Positions 44,154 to 56,240 are shown, counted from the stretch's first letter. The stretch: 64,000 bases of DNA from Bacteroides sp. (GCA_023663265.1 JAMPHV010000002.1:1-64000), one strand, 5' to 3'. Notes: generated from the letters alone by a model not told the origin. Numbers and translations: made by a program.

Positions 44154-44199
44154 AAAATACACACAAGGCAAACAATGATAAAAAACAGGAGGTAAAAAA

Positions 44200-45624
44200 A
44201 TGCGTACAAACAAAAAAGCTGTGACAGCGGCACTGGTTTGCGGAATAGGCATCGGCGCGATCGCCTTGTATCATCTCGCAAAAAAGAAGGATTCCATAAC
44301 GAGTGAAGAATACAAAAAATTGTCTTTGAAAGAGTTCGATCAAGCGGCGGCAAAATTCGACGACAACGACCCGAGCGTTTACAATATGTGCCGCAAGGAT
44401 TACCCCGATGTGCTGGCGGAGACGATAAGCGAGCCGTTCAACGACCTGTTGGACGCAGGCTGCGGCACGGGTGCGATGCTGAGTTTGTTCAAGAGCGACT
44501 ACCCCGAGAAAAATTACACGGGGATCGACCTGTCGGAAAAGATGATTGAAACGGCGAAGAAAAAGCGGCTGGACGGCGTAAATTTCGTTGCGGGAGACTG
44601 CGAAAATCTGCCGTTTGCAGACGGCAGCTTCGACGTGGTGACCTGCTCGATGAGCTTCCACCATTATCCAAACCCCGAAAAATTCTTTATGAGCTTGCAT
44701 AGAGTGCTGCGCCCCGGCGGCAGGTTAATTTTAAGGGATATGGCGTCAAGCAGCGGCTTGCTGATGTGGTTTTTCAACTGCGTGGAAATTCCGGTCGTCA
44801 ACAGGGTTTTGCGCAAGGGCGACGTTCACGTTTACACAAAAGCGGACATTCAGCGGCTTTGCGATTTAAGCGGAATGACATTGGAGCGCTACGAGGTGCG
44901 GAAAGGATTTCGGCTGCACTGCGTGGTCAGAAATGCCGAGTCGGACAACGTGAAAATTCCGCCCGATAAAACGCTGAAAAAATTGCGTCCCGCGATGGTG
45001 AATTTTTTGCGCTCACGCTACCCCGAAAACGAGGTCGAAAGGCGTTGGAGCAAGGTCGTAAAACTGTACAATAAATGGCTCTCCGAGGAGGGAGACCTCG
45101 GCGGCAATGTGAATATGATGTCCTCGAATATCACGCTTTGCTATGCGGTTTGCGCGTTTTACGAGGCGCTCGACAGGCGGCTCACAGCCGAGGATTTCGA
45201 CGTTTTGCTCAACGAGGCGATATCGGAAAAATTCGCACTTATGAATAAATTCGACTTCAATAAATTTTACAATAAAAAGCCGCTGATAAAGCTCGTTTAT
45301 TCGTTCCTCGAAAAATACAAAAAGCAGGTCGATAAAAGGCGTGGAAATGTCTGGGGAAACACATGGAAGGTACGGATAAATCCCGATGATCACATGAACG
45401 GGATCGCTTTCACGCTGGACACCTGTCCGCTTTACGAGTTCGCACAAAAGCACGGTTACATGGACGTGCTGCCGCTTTTGTGTACGTCGGATCAGGTTGT
45501 CGCAAAGCAATTCCATGCGAAGCTGATCCGCCACAGCACGCTCTCCGACGGCGACGGAAAATGCGAATATTGGTATGTTGGAGATAAATCCCCCGAAGCT
45601 CTGAACGATAAAGGCTCAAAATAG
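44200..45624 (+). CDS. Membrane-anchored methyltransferase fused to ATC-hydrolase-like domain
   Basis: 474 residues. Residues 6-24 are hydrophobic (AVTAALVCGIGIGAIALYHLA) and should anchor the protein. Residues about 55-200 form a class I SAM methyltransferase: LLDAGCGTGAMLSLF, GIDLSEKMIETA, VVTCSMSFHHYPNPE, RVLRPGGRLILRD. Residues about 260-474 resemble the neighbouring ATC-hydrolase-like proteins, ending DTCPLYEFAQKHGYMDVLPLLC, then LIRHSTLSDGDGKCEYWYV. The fusion of these two activities is unfamiliar to me. AGGAGG precedes ATG. Confidence 0.75.
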   Translation: MRTNKKAVTAALVCGIGIGAIALYHLAKKKDSITSEEYKKLSLKEFDQAAAKFDDNDPSVYNMCRKDYPDVLAETISEPFNDLLDAGCGTGAMLSLFKSDYPEKNYTGIDLSEKMIETAKKKRLDGVNFVAGDCENLPFADGSFDVVTCSMSFHHYPNPEKFFMSLHRVLRPGGRLILRDMASSSGLLMWFFNCVEIPVVNRVLRKGDVHVYTKADIQRLCDLSGMTLERYEVRKGFRLHCVVRNAESDNVKIPPDKTLKKLRPAMVNFLRSRYPENEVERRWSKVVKLYNKWLSEEGDLGGNVNMMSSNITLCYAVCAFYEALDRRLTAEDFDVLLNEAISEKFALMNKFDFNKFYNKKPLIKLVYSFLEKYKKQVDKRRGNVWGNTWKVRINPDDHMNGIAFTLDTCPLYEFAQKHGYMDVLPLLCTSDQVVAKQFHAKLIRHSTLSDGDGKCEYWYVGDKSPEALNDKGSK

Positions 45625-45664
45625 AGGAATCTGCTATGATATATGAAAGAAAAGGAGTAGTTTT

Positions 45665-46393
45665 ATGAATATTTTGGAGATTCACAGCTTAAAGAAAAGC
45701 TACGGTGATTTTACCGCAGTAGGCGGCATAAGCCTTGCCGTTAAGGCGGGAGAAATTCACGGAATTTTAGGACCGAACGGCGCCGGAAAATCCACAACAA
45801 TGAACTGCATTTTGGGTCTTCTTTCATACGAGGGCAAAATCACTTTCGACGGCGGTAAAAGTATCAAAGAATGGAATAAAAATGTAGGCTATGTTCCGCA
45901 GGATCTGGCGATTTATCCCGAGCTTACGCCGACGGAAAACGTTCGTTTTTTCTGCGCCCTCTACGGCTTTAAGGGAGCAGAGCTTAAAGAAAAGGTCGCT
46001 TGGGCTTTGGATTTCGTGGGACTTACCGATGTAAAGAACAAGAAATCGGGTGAGTTTTCGGGCGGTATGAAACGCAGACTTAATATGGCGTGCGGGATCG
46101 CACATTCTCCAAAGCTTATCATAATGGACGAGCCGACGGTAGGCATCGACCCGCAGTCCCGCAACCGCATTATGGAGAACGTCAAGGAGCTTAACCGTCA
46201 AGGCGCGGCTATCGTTTATACCACTCATTATATGCCCGAGGTCGAGGATATTTGCTCAAAAATCACGGTAATAGACCACGGAACTATCGTTGCCGACGGA
46301 ACAAAGGACGAGATCATGCACAAGGCGGGTATGAGCGACGCCTCTATGGAGCAGATATTCTTGCAGCTTACAGGCACAGACCTTAGAGATTAA
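45665..46393 (+). CDS. ABC-2 type exporter ATP-binding protein (NatA/CcmA-like)
   Basis: 242 residues with LGPNGAGKSTTMNCILG (Walker A), VPQDLAIYPELT (Q-loop), FSGGMKRRLNMACGI (signature), KLIIMDEPTVGIDPQSR (Walker B) and YTTHYM (switch). Typical NatA/DrrA family. Forms an exporter with the two permeases directly downstream (10-base gap). AAAGGAG before ATG. Confidence 0.93.
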   Translation: MNILEIHSLKKSYGDFTAVGGISLAVKAGEIHGILGPNGAGKSTTMNCILGLLSYEGKITFDGGKSIKEWNKNVGYVPQDLAIYPELTPTENVRFFCALYGFKGAELKEKVAWALDFVGLTDVKNKKSGEFSGGMKRRLNMACGIAHSPKLIIMDEPTVGIDPQSRNRIMENVKELNRQGAAIVYTTHYMPEVEDICSKITVIDHGTIVADGTKDEIMHKAGMSDASMEQIFLQLTGTDLRD

Positions 46394-46403
46394 GGGGGAC
46401 GGT

Positions 46404-47480
46404 ATGAGCGTAATTATACTTAAAGAACTGAAAAAATATTTCAGCAGCAAAGTAAATATACTTTTCCTTTTTTTGCTGCCTATCATTTTTGTGACTTTTT
46501 TCTCTTTCGCTTTAGAGAATTACATAGCCGGCGACTATGAAACATTTGAAGGCGGCAAGATATTTTATTATACAAAAAACGCAGACGCCGAGCATCTTGA
46601 AAAATTCACGGATATTTCGGGAAAAATAACTTCCTCTACGGGAGTGACTTTCGAGGAAACGGACGACCTCGAAGCTGCCAGATCAGGTGTTGAGCAAAGC
46701 AAAGCCTTTGCCGTGATAGATATAACCGCAGATGGATTTGATTATTTTCGTTCGGAATTTAACGAACCTGTTGGCGGTGAAATTATCCGAGGTATGTTTT
46801 TACAGCTGTCTGACAGCTATGAAAGCTTATCGGACGAGGTCGCAGTAATCGAAAACAATATGAACATCAAAAAAACCACCTCAAAGATTTATTATACCTT
46901 TGCGGCTGCGGCGTTTATCATACTGTTTATGGCGTTTCTCACCTCAATGAGCATAATTGAAGAAAAGGAGCTTGGAACGGATATCCGTATCGGGATCTCG
47001 AGCGTGGGCAAAGGCGGCGTTTTGTTCGCAAAAGCGTTGACCTCGATTTGCGGAGGAATAGCGGAAATTATAATCGTATATCTCTATTCGAGTTTTGTGA
47101 TCGGCGTTGAATGGGACGGAAATCTTCTGCTCATCTTCACCGTCTTACTGCTTTTGGCGATTTTTTCGACCTCAGTGGGTATAATGATCGGAACGTTTTG
47201 CAAGAGCAAAGCCGTTGCGCAGGACGCTTCACTGATGGTAGGTCTTATATGCGGTTATCTCGGCGGCTCAATAACGCCGGCATATCTTATGGAGAATATG
47301 CCGATTATGAATTACATCATAAAGCTGAGTCCGCTTTACTGGACAAATAAAGCGCTCATCAGCCTGCATAACGACATCGTTGACAAGAACACCATTTACA
47401 GTATAGCGGTGCTTGCGGTGCTGTCGATCGTTTGCGCTGCACTTACGCTGAAAAAGAATAAGGAGGTGCGTCATGCTTAA
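46404..47480 (+). CDS. ABC-2 type permease subunit 1
   Basis: 358 residues. One N-terminal helix, a large extracytoplasmic loop (about 40-165) and five to six C-terminal helices with GTDIRIGISSVGKGGVLFAKAL, the layout of the ABC-2/NatB (YhgE/CcmB-like) family. The stop overlaps the next gene by eight bases. Confidence 0.88.
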   Translation: MSVIILKELKKYFSSKVNILFLFLLPIIFVTFFSFALENYIAGDYETFEGGKIFYYTKNADAEHLEKFTDISGKITSSTGVTFEETDDLEAARSGVEQSKAFAVIDITADGFDYFRSEFNEPVGGEIIRGMFLQLSDSYESLSDEVAVIENNMNIKKTTSKIYYTFAAAAFIILFMAFLTSMSIIEEKELGTDIRIGISSVGKGGVLFAKALTSICGGIAEIIIVYLYSSFVIGVEWDGNLLLIFTVLLLLAIFSTSVGIMIGTFCKSKAVAQDASLMVGLICGYLGGSITPAYLMENMPIMNYIIKLSPLYWTNKALISLHNDIVDKNTIYSIAVLAVLSIVCAALTLKKNKEVRHA

Positions 47481-48477
47481 CATTATCAGAAACACTTCGA
47501 TATATCTTCTGCGCAACAAGGAGTTTGTAAAATTCATAACAATTATGCCGACTGTGCTGTTTCTTCTTATGACGGTGCTTTTGCCATACTCGAACGATCA
47601 TAATATCGGCATTGTGAACAATCTCGACAGCGCAGGAGAGAAATATATCTCCGCTCTCCGAGACGTGGAGGGTTTTAAGATATACGAATACGATGAAGAT
47701 GAAATTCAAGGCAAGCTTATCGGCGGCAATGTTGAAATGGCTGTCTTTTTAGACGAACCGATCCTTGTTACAACACTTTCCGACAGCGAAATATATGAAT
47801 CAGTCGAGCTGCTGCTGAAAAGCGTAAATGATGACGGTGTTGAATCGGAGGTGAGCGTGAACGAGGTCCCGAAGAAAACGCTCTCGGTAAAGAATCTGCT
47901 TCCTTTTATGCTTTTTAAGACGCTGACGGCGTCCTCGCTGGTCGGAGCGCTGCTTATTAACGAAAAGAACAACCGTATTCGTGACAGGATACTTTTGAGC
48001 GGCGTAGGAACGGGAAAATACATACTTGGGGTTTCAGGAGCATATCTGTTCTTCTCCTGTCTTGGTTCGGCAATATTCTTTGCGATTGCGCAGATCGCAC
48101 GCTTTGATTTCGGGTTGAAAAATGATTTTGGATTTCTGCTTATGATGTTCTTCACGAACCTGCTCAGCGTCAGCATGATGGTATTTGCGTCCTCTTTGCT
48201 GAAAAAAGAAGAAAGCTTGTGGATCGTGGGAAGCGCGATCCTTATGCCAATGGGTCTGCTGTCGGGAGTTATGTTTCCCTATGACACAATGCCCAACGCT
48301 ATGAAAATCGCAGCGAATTTCTGTCCTCAGCGCTGGATTGCGACGGGTATAGAGCGAATGCAGGAAACGGGCAGCATTATGGCGGCTTATCCCGAAATGC
48401 TGATGGTAATAGGCTTGGCTGTAATCCTTATGGTTGGCGGAATTTTAATTTCCAAGCGAAAGCATAGGAGAACTTGA
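47473..48477 (+). CDS. ABC-2 type permease subunit 2
   Basis: 334 residues with the same topology as the preceding gene: N-terminal helix, extracytoplasmic loop (KISALRDVEGFKIYEYDED region) and a six-helix C-terminal bundle (RDRILLSGVGTGKYILG, LLSGVMFPYDTMPNAMKIAANFCPQRW). The two permeases probably form a heterodimer. Start GGAGGTGCGTC ATG. Confidence 0.88.
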   Translation: MLNIIRNTSIYLLRNKEFVKFITIMPTVLFLLMTVLLPYSNDHNIGIVNNLDSAGEKYISALRDVEGFKIYEYDEDEIQGKLIGGNVEMAVFLDEPILVTTLSDSEIYESVELLLKSVNDDGVESEVSVNEVPKKTLSVKNLLPFMLFKTLTASSLVGALLINEKNNRIRDRILLSGVGTGKYILGVSGAYLFFSCLGSAIFFAIAQIARFDFGLKNDFGFLLMMFFTNLLSVSMMVFASSLLKKEESLWIVGSAILMPMGLLSGVMFPYDTMPNAMKIAANFCPQRWIATGIERMQETGSIMAAYPEMLMVIGLAVILMVGGILISKRKHRRT

Positions 48478-48510
48478 GACAAGATAACAGTTTATGAAAA
48501 GGGTGAGCTT

Positions 48511-49017
48511 ATGAATAATTTAAAAGATATTTTTCGTAAAAAAAGAGCCGAAACGAACGAACATATCCGTCAGCTCGAGTTTGAGGGGCGTGCGGGCGTT
48601 CGATACACGATCATGCTGCCGAATATCCCATTTTTTATTCTTGCAGTAATAAGCGATGTCGGGTGGATTTCTCAGCTTGTTTCGGGCATTGTTTTTCTCT
48701 GCAAAAACGGATTTCATGCTGCCTTGGATTTTGCAATTTTAGTTGACTTAATTTGCGTGATTTTTGGCGCAGCTTATATTTCGTATTTAAATAAGATACG
48801 CGAAAAGGGAATTTCTACGCGGCTGCAAAAAAATCTGGGCTTCGGAACGCTGATGTTAGCGGGATTTGCGGGCGGAATTATCGGGATTTTTCATATCTTT
48901 TTTTGCGGAATTTCAACGGAGATTGTTTTAATTACGGCGGGAGGTTTTTTGAATTTCGCAGCGGTACTGCCGATATTTATTTCATTCAAAAAAGGTATAA
49001 TTTACGGGATAGAGTAG
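48511..49017 (+). CDS. Small four-helix membrane protein, unrecognised
   Basis: 168 residues. A charged N-terminus (1-35, IFRKKRAETNEHIRQLEFEG) precedes four hydrophobic segments. No family recognised. It lies 33 bases after the permease gene and 20 bases before the hydrolase gene, so it is cotranscribed. Confidence 0.65.
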   Translation: MNNLKDIFRKKRAETNEHIRQLEFEGRAGVRYTIMLPNIPFFILAVISDVGWISQLVSGIVFLCKNGFHAALDFAILVDLICVIFGAAYISYLNKIREKGISTRLQKNLGFGTLMLAGFAGGIIGIFHIFFCGISTEIVLITAGGFLNFAAVLPIFISFKKGIIYGIE

Positions 49018-49036
49018 CCATAAATCGAGGTGAGTT

Positions 49037-49978
49037 ATGAAACACTCTGATTTTAACATGAAAACGCACGGATTTGTCGGGCATATGGCTGAACCCGACA
49101 ATGAAGCCGACAAGGCTGTTGTTGTAATTATGGGCGGGGAGAAGGGCATTCTGCCCGGCATAAAAATTGCGGAGCGGTTCGCCGATTACGGATTGATCGG
49201 ATTATCCGTGTCGCTGTTCGCTTCGGAGGGACTGCCTAATTCGCCTGACAGATGTCCGATCGAGATGTTTGAAAACGCCGTAAATTATCTCCGTGAAACG
49301 AAAAAAATTACACACATAAGCACCTACGGAATGTCTATGGGTTCAATATTCGCAGCGCTTACCGCCGTATATGCAGGCGGTATCGAGAACGTGATTTTGG
49401 TGTCTCCCACGCACGTTCCGTTTGAGGGAACAACGGCGGATAAAAAACATATGACGGGTCACAGTGTCGCTACTTGGCGCGGCGAGGAAATCCCCTTTGT
49501 CAGCGCAGATTTTTCCAAGGTAAAAGCAATGAAATATCAAAAGCACCCCGCCGCTTTCCATAAGGTGACGGGAATGTGGACTGCTTATCATAACGCTTAT
49601 CAAGATAAAAGCCGCGAATGCGCATCGTTTATTCCCTATGAAAAAACCAATGCCCGAATTTTGCTTATAGCAGGAGGCGCAGACGAAATGTGGGATTCGG
49701 AATATTCGGTAAATGCAATTAAAAAATATCTCGAAAATAAAAATTATTCCTGCGATTTTAAGGCTGTCATTTTCCCGAACGTCAGCCATTTGACGGGAAT
49801 GATGCCGAACAGAGAGCGGGAGAGGAAGCTTTTCAGAATGATACCGCTTATCGGGCTGGTTTATAAGAGCTTCGGAAAACACAGAGCCGAATGTATGGCG
49901 GCGTTGGTGAAATCGGAGGCGGAGATCGTCGGGTGGCTGAATAATTTAGGAGGTGCATTTTATGAAGAAAACGATTGA
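49037..49978 (+). CDS. Alpha/beta hydrolase, BAAT/acyl-CoA thioester hydrolase-like
   Basis: 313 residues. Candidate nucleophile in YGMSMGSIFAALTA (Ser in G-M-S-M-G), acid in GGADEMWDSEYS and His in NVSHLTGMMP, giving an alpha/beta-hydrolase triad. The arrangement resembles the C-terminal domain of bile-acid-CoA:amino-acid N-acyltransferase and acyl-CoA thioesterases (BAAT_C), which use a Cys or Ser nucleophile. GAGGTG precedes ATG. Seventeen bases at the 3' end overlap the last cluster gene. The substrate is not predictable. Confidence 0.75.
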   Translation: MKHSDFNMKTHGFVGHMAEPDNEADKAVVVIMGGEKGILPGIKIAERFADYGLIGLSVSLFASEGLPNSPDRCPIEMFENAVNYLRETKKITHISTYGMSMGSIFAALTAVYAGGIENVILVSPTHVPFEGTTADKKHMTGHSVATWRGEEIPFVSADFSKVKAMKYQKHPAAFHKVTGMWTAYHNAYQDKSRECASFIPYEKTNARILLIAGGADEMWDSEYSVNAIKKYLENKNYSCDFKAVIFPNVSHLTGMMPNRERERKLFRMIPLIGLVYKSFGKHRAECMAALVKSEAEIVGWLNNLGGAFYEEND

Positions 49979-50582
49979 CAAATATGCGAAAAATTTTGCG
50001 AAAGGCTTGAAGAAATACGGATTTTCGGAAACGGATGCAAAAACTGCGAAATACCGCCGCAGACTGGAGGAAATGTATTCCTCCGACGCGTATCGGGAAC
50101 ACAACATCTATCCCATGATCAACACAAAAATGGTGTATGCGGTCATTGCAATGTGTTTGGAGCTGCGGGAATACAAGCCCGGAATTTCCGTCGGCGAAAC
50201 CGTTGAATTCGCTAATTCCGCATTTGGGTCGCGAAGGAAATTCTTTGATATTTTGGGAAAATGCGTCAATATCCTGCCGAACAGCTTTCAGATTGCAAAA
50301 AAGTGGAACATTTCCGACCGCGATAAACGCGTCAAGGACGGCAGCGTCACGTTTGATTATTTTAACGTGACCGACGATAAGTTCGAATATAAGGTCTCGA
50401 AATGCATGTACGTTGAAATGTTCAAGCATTACGGAGTCCGCGAGTTTTGCAAAATCTTCTGCCAGACGGACGAGCACGTGTACTCCTGCTTGACGAAATA
50501 CGTTCAATTTATTCGTCATTCCGACCTCTCCGACGGCGATTGCTGCTATGACGAGGTAATTAAAAAACATAACATTCCATAA
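49962..50582 (+). CDS. ATC-hydrolase-like (PF14196 type) protein
   Basis: 206 residues from ATG 49962, which has AGGAGGTG eight bases upstream; a GTG nine bases earlier overlaps that site. The C-terminal half, YKVSKCMYVEMFKHYGVREFCKIFCQTDEHVYSCL then FIRHSDLSDGDCCYDEVI, is closely similar in pattern to the C-terminus of the methyltransferase fusion at 44.2 kb (RHSxLSDGDxxC). Last gene of the cluster, translationally coupled to the hydrolase. Confidence 0.75.
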   Translation: MKKTIDKYAKNFAKGLKKYGFSETDAKTAKYRRRLEEMYSSDAYREHNIYPMINTKMVYAVIAMCLELREYKPGISVGETVEFANSAFGSRRKFFDILGKCVNILPNSFQIAKKWNISDRDKRVKDGSVTFDYFNVTDDKFEYKVSKCMYVEMFKHYGVREFCKIFCQTDEHVYSCLTKYVQFIRHSDLSDGDCCYDEVIKKHNIP

Positions 50583-50693
50583 ATGCAAACAGTACGACTT
50601 TTAAGAGTTTTTTTCGGTCATATTCCGAACGACCTGTCTTGTATTCCTTTAATACAGGATATTGATTTAGGTTAATATGATCAATCACCTCAC

Positions 50694-50744
50694 AAAAAGA
50701 CCTGCAATCCAACCCTTTGGGGAAAGATTGTAGGTCTTTTTTTC
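50694..50744. terminator. Bidirectional terminator between cluster and serA
   Basis: AAAAAGACCTGCAATC pairs with GATTGTAGGTCTTTTT (one wobble), loop about 16, with A and T runs on the two sides. Serves both converging transcripts. Confidence 0.85.
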
Positions 50745-50779
50745 GGGGGTGTTTTTTTACAGCCCGCTGATTTTTCTAT

Positions 50780-51943
50780 TTACTTTATAATGCGAACGCA
50801 CAAAACCGCGTCGATCGCTTCAAACTTGTCGGCTAAGCCGTCGGTTTTGCCCTTAACGTCGAGAACGGTGTAAGCGTAGTCCTTTTTGGACTTGCTTTCC
50901 ATATTCTCGATATTTATTTTAGCCTCGGCAGTCACGGCGGATATCTTATTGATAAGACCCTCGACGTTTCTGTGGATAATACATACCTTGGCGTCGCCCG
51001 TCATTGCCATAGATACGTTGGGGAGGTTTACGCTGTTGGTGATATTTCCGTTTTCGATATAGTCCATAAGCTGGTTGCACGCCATTACCGCGCAGTTATC
51101 CTCGCTTTCGGGAGTGGACGCTCCAAGGTGAGGAAGCGCGATAACTCCGCCTACGCCAATAAGCGCGTCAGTGGGGAAGTCGGTCACATATGCCGCCATA
51201 CCGCCGTTTTTAAGCGCCTCGATAATGGCGGCGTCTTCAACCAAGTCGCCGCGGGCAAAGTTAAGGATACGGACGTTCTTTTTCATCGAGGCGATAGCTT
51301 CCGCATTGATCATACCCTTGGTATCGGCGGTCAAGGGAACATGAAGAGAAATATAGTCGCAGCTTTCAAATATTTCCTTGTTGGATTTTACATACTTGAC
51401 CTTTGTGGAAAGATGAAGCGCGCCTACAACGGAAAGATACGGGTCTGCGCCGTATACGTCCATTCCGAGACCGACGGCGGCGTTGGCGACCAGCGCGCCG
51501 ATAGCGCCGAGACCGATAACGCCAAGCCTTTTGCCCTTAAGCTCGGGACCCGCAAATTGGCTCTTTCCTTTTTCGACAAGCTTTCCTACCTCGTCGCCCT
51601 TTCCTTTAAGGGTTTTTGCCCAATCGACTGCGGCGGGTATTCTTCTGCTTGAAAGCAGCAAGCCCGCCAAAACAAGCTCCTTTACGGCGTTTGCGTTGGC
51701 TCCCGGAGTGTTGAAAACGACTATGCCCTTTTCGCTGCACTTGTCAATGGGAATATTGTTTGTTCCCGCGCCCGCTCTTGCTATGGCTATCAACTCGTCG
51801 CCAAGCTCCGTTTCGTGCATGGAAGCGGAGCGCACAAGTACGGCGGCGGGATTTGCAACGTCGTCTCCTATGTTGTATTTAGACTTATCCATTAAGTCGG
51901 TGCCGCAAGCGGCTATTTTATTCAGCGTTTGTATATTGAACAT
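50780..51943 (-). CDS. serA: D-3-phosphoglycerate dehydrogenase
   Basis: 387 residues. First step of serine synthesis: oxidises 3-phosphoglycerate with NAD. Rossmann motif GVIGLGAIGALVANAAVGLGM, substrate and catalytic region ARAGAGTNNIP, NFARGDLVEDAAI, LPHLGASTPESEDNCA (catalytic His), and a C-terminal ACT domain (about 315-387, KVCIIHRNVEGLINKISAV) for serine feedback. It lies 29 bases after serC in one operon. Confidence 0.95.
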   Translation of the reverse strand: MFNIQTLNKIAACGTDLMDKSKYNIGDDVANPAAVLVRSASMHETELGDELIAIARAGAGTNNIPIDKCSEKGIVVFNTPGANANAVKELVLAGLLLSSRRIPAAVDWAKTLKGKGDEVGKLVEKGKSQFAGPELKGKRLGVIGLGAIGALVANAAVGLGMDVYGADPYLSVVGALHLSTKVKYVKSNKEIFESCDYISLHVPLTADTKGMINAEAIASMKKNVRILNFARGDLVEDAAIIEALKNGGMAAYVTDFPTDALIGVGGVIALPHLGASTPESEDNCAVMACNQLMDYIENGNITNSVNLPNVSMAMTGDAKVCIIHRNVEGLINKISAVTAEAKINIENMESKSKKDYAYTVLDVKGKTDGLADKFEAIDAVLCVRIIK

Positions 51944-51972
51944 ATTTTAAAAACCTGCTTTCCTTCTGTTTG

Positions 51973-53055
51973 TTATACGTTTTCCTGCTCGAACCTTTTC
52001 ATAAACTCTACCAGCTTTTCGCAGCCCTCGACAGGCATTGCATTGTAGATCGAGGCTCTCATACCGCCCACGCTGCGGTGTCCCTTGATATTTAAAAAGC
52101 CGCTTTTCTTTGCTTCGGCAACAAATTTGGCGTCCAGCTCCTCGTTTCCCGTTACGAAAGGAATATTCATAAGGGAACGGTCGGCGCCCTGCACGGTCGC
52201 CTTAAACAGCTTGCTGCTGTCGAGGAAATCGTAAATTACTTTGGCTTTTCTTTCGTTGATCTCTTTCATTGCGGAAAGACCGCCCTTGCTCTTTATCCAT
52301 TCGAGAACAAGACCGAGAATGTAAATAGCATAGGTGGGAGGAGTGTTGAACATGGAGCCGTTGTCCGCGTGGGTCTTATACTGAAGCATTGTGGGCACCT
52401 TGCTGTCCTCGGGGAACTCGCGTATAAGGTCCTCGCGTATGATGACCACCGTAAGACCGGCAGGACCCATGTTTTTCTGCGCTCCCGCGTAGATCAGCCC
52501 GAACCTGCTTACGTCAACGGGCTCGGAAAGAATACAGGAGGACATATCGGCTACCAGGGGAACGCTGCCCGTTTCGGGAAGCTTGGGGAATCTTGTTCCG
52601 TAAATGGTGTTGTTAAGGCAGATATGGAAATAATCCGCGTCCTTGTCAAATTTGCTTTCGTCGAGCTCGGGAATGTAGGAGAAGGTTTTATCCTTTGAAG
52701 AAGCAACCGCGTTAGCCGTTCCGAATCTCTGAGCTTCCTTATATGCCTTTGTGGCCCACTGTCCCGTTACCACAAAATCCGCCTTGCCCTTTACCATAAG
52801 GTTTAGGGGTACCATCGCGAACTGCATGGACGCGCCGCCCTGAAGAAACAGCACCTTGTAGTTGTCGGGAATATCCATGACCTCGCGCAGAGAAGCCTCG
52901 CACGCATCGATAATTGCCTGATATTCCTTGGAGCGGTGGGACATTTCCATTACGGACTGACCCGAGGAACCGTATTCAAGCATTTCATCAGCCGCTTTTT
53001 TAAGTACCTCCTCCGGTAACATCGCCGGACCCGCGCTAAAATTGTAAACTCTCAT
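51973..53055 (-). CDS. serC: Phosphoserine aminotransferase
   Basis: 360 residues from MRVYNFSAGPAMLP (53055), preceded by TGGAGG; the open frame 14 codons upstream lacks a ribosome site. PLP enzyme converting 3-phosphohydroxypyruvate to phosphoserine. NFSAGPAMLPEEVL, SHRSKEY, LQGGASMQFAMVPLNL, the Lys-containing YAGAQKNMGPAGLTVVI and GHRSVGGMRASIYNA are all family motifs. First gene of serC-serA. Confidence 0.95.
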   Translation of the reverse strand: MRVYNFSAGPAMLPEEVLKKAADEMLEYGSSGQSVMEMSHRSKEYQAIIDACEASLREVMDIPDNYKVLFLQGGASMQFAMVPLNLMVKGKADFVVTGQWATKAYKEAQRFGTANAVASSKDKTFSYIPELDESKFDKDADYFHICLNNTIYGTRFPKLPETGSVPLVADMSSCILSEPVDVSRFGLIYAGAQKNMGPAGLTVVIIREDLIREFPEDSKVPTMLQYKTHADNGSMFNTPPTYAIYILGLVLEWIKSKGGLSAMKEINERKAKVIYDFLDSSKLFKATVQGADRSLMNIPFVTGNEELDAKFVAEAKKSGFLNIKGHRSVGGMRASIYNAMPVEGCEKLVEFMKRFEQENV

Positions 53056-53138
53056 TATTAGTTGCCTCCAAATAATTTCTGCCGTCAAGAGCCGCACCGT
53101 GAAAATAGCGAAAGCGGTTCAAAAAACGAACGTATTAC

Positions 53139-53152
53139 GACGCTTAAGCGTC
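53139..53152. promoter_or_regulatory. 14-bp perfect palindrome in the serC leader
   Basis: GACGCTTAAGCGTC lies about 25 bases downstream of the serC -10 element. It could be a repressor site or a small RNA hairpin; no matching regulator is identified. Confidence 0.35.
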
Positions 53153-53176
53153 CTTTATAAAAAATTGACATTTACT

Positions 53177-53205
53177 ATTATAATTTAATATGCTAAAATT
53201 GTCAA
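53177..53205 (-). promoter_or_regulatory. Sigma-A promoter of serC-serA
   Basis: On the minus strand TTGACA, 17 bases, TATAAT: perfect consensus, leader about 115 bases. No T-box or known riboswitch motif was found in that leader. Confidence 0.85.
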
Positions 53206-53343
53206 GAAAAAAATTGGAATTTTAAGGATTTCTTTTAATTTTTTATGCAACTCGGCAAAAGTCGGTTGGGGGAGCAATTATATATGAAGCGCGGTCGGAG
53301 CTTTTGATTTTAGTAATTTTTCTAATTTTTCAGAAACAAACAT

Positions 53344-53372
53344 TTGACATTTTTGCTCAAATGGTGTATAAT
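53344..53372 (+). promoter_or_regulatory. Sigma-A promoter of secA
   Basis: TTGACA, 17 bases, TATAAT: perfect consensus. The 130 bases between the two divergent promoters contain no further recognisable feature. Confidence 0.88.
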
Positions 53373-53448
53373 AAAACAGAATATTTATCACGTGACGATA
53401 AGATATAAAAAATAACAAGTAAAACCCGCAAAAGGAAGGAACAGACAA

Positions 53449-56178
<2,730 letters not shown>

Positions 56179-56240
56179 ATCAAGAAATAATAATAAGCTC
56201 TAAAACCTTTTTTCGTAAAATCATTCAGAGAGGTATTGAA

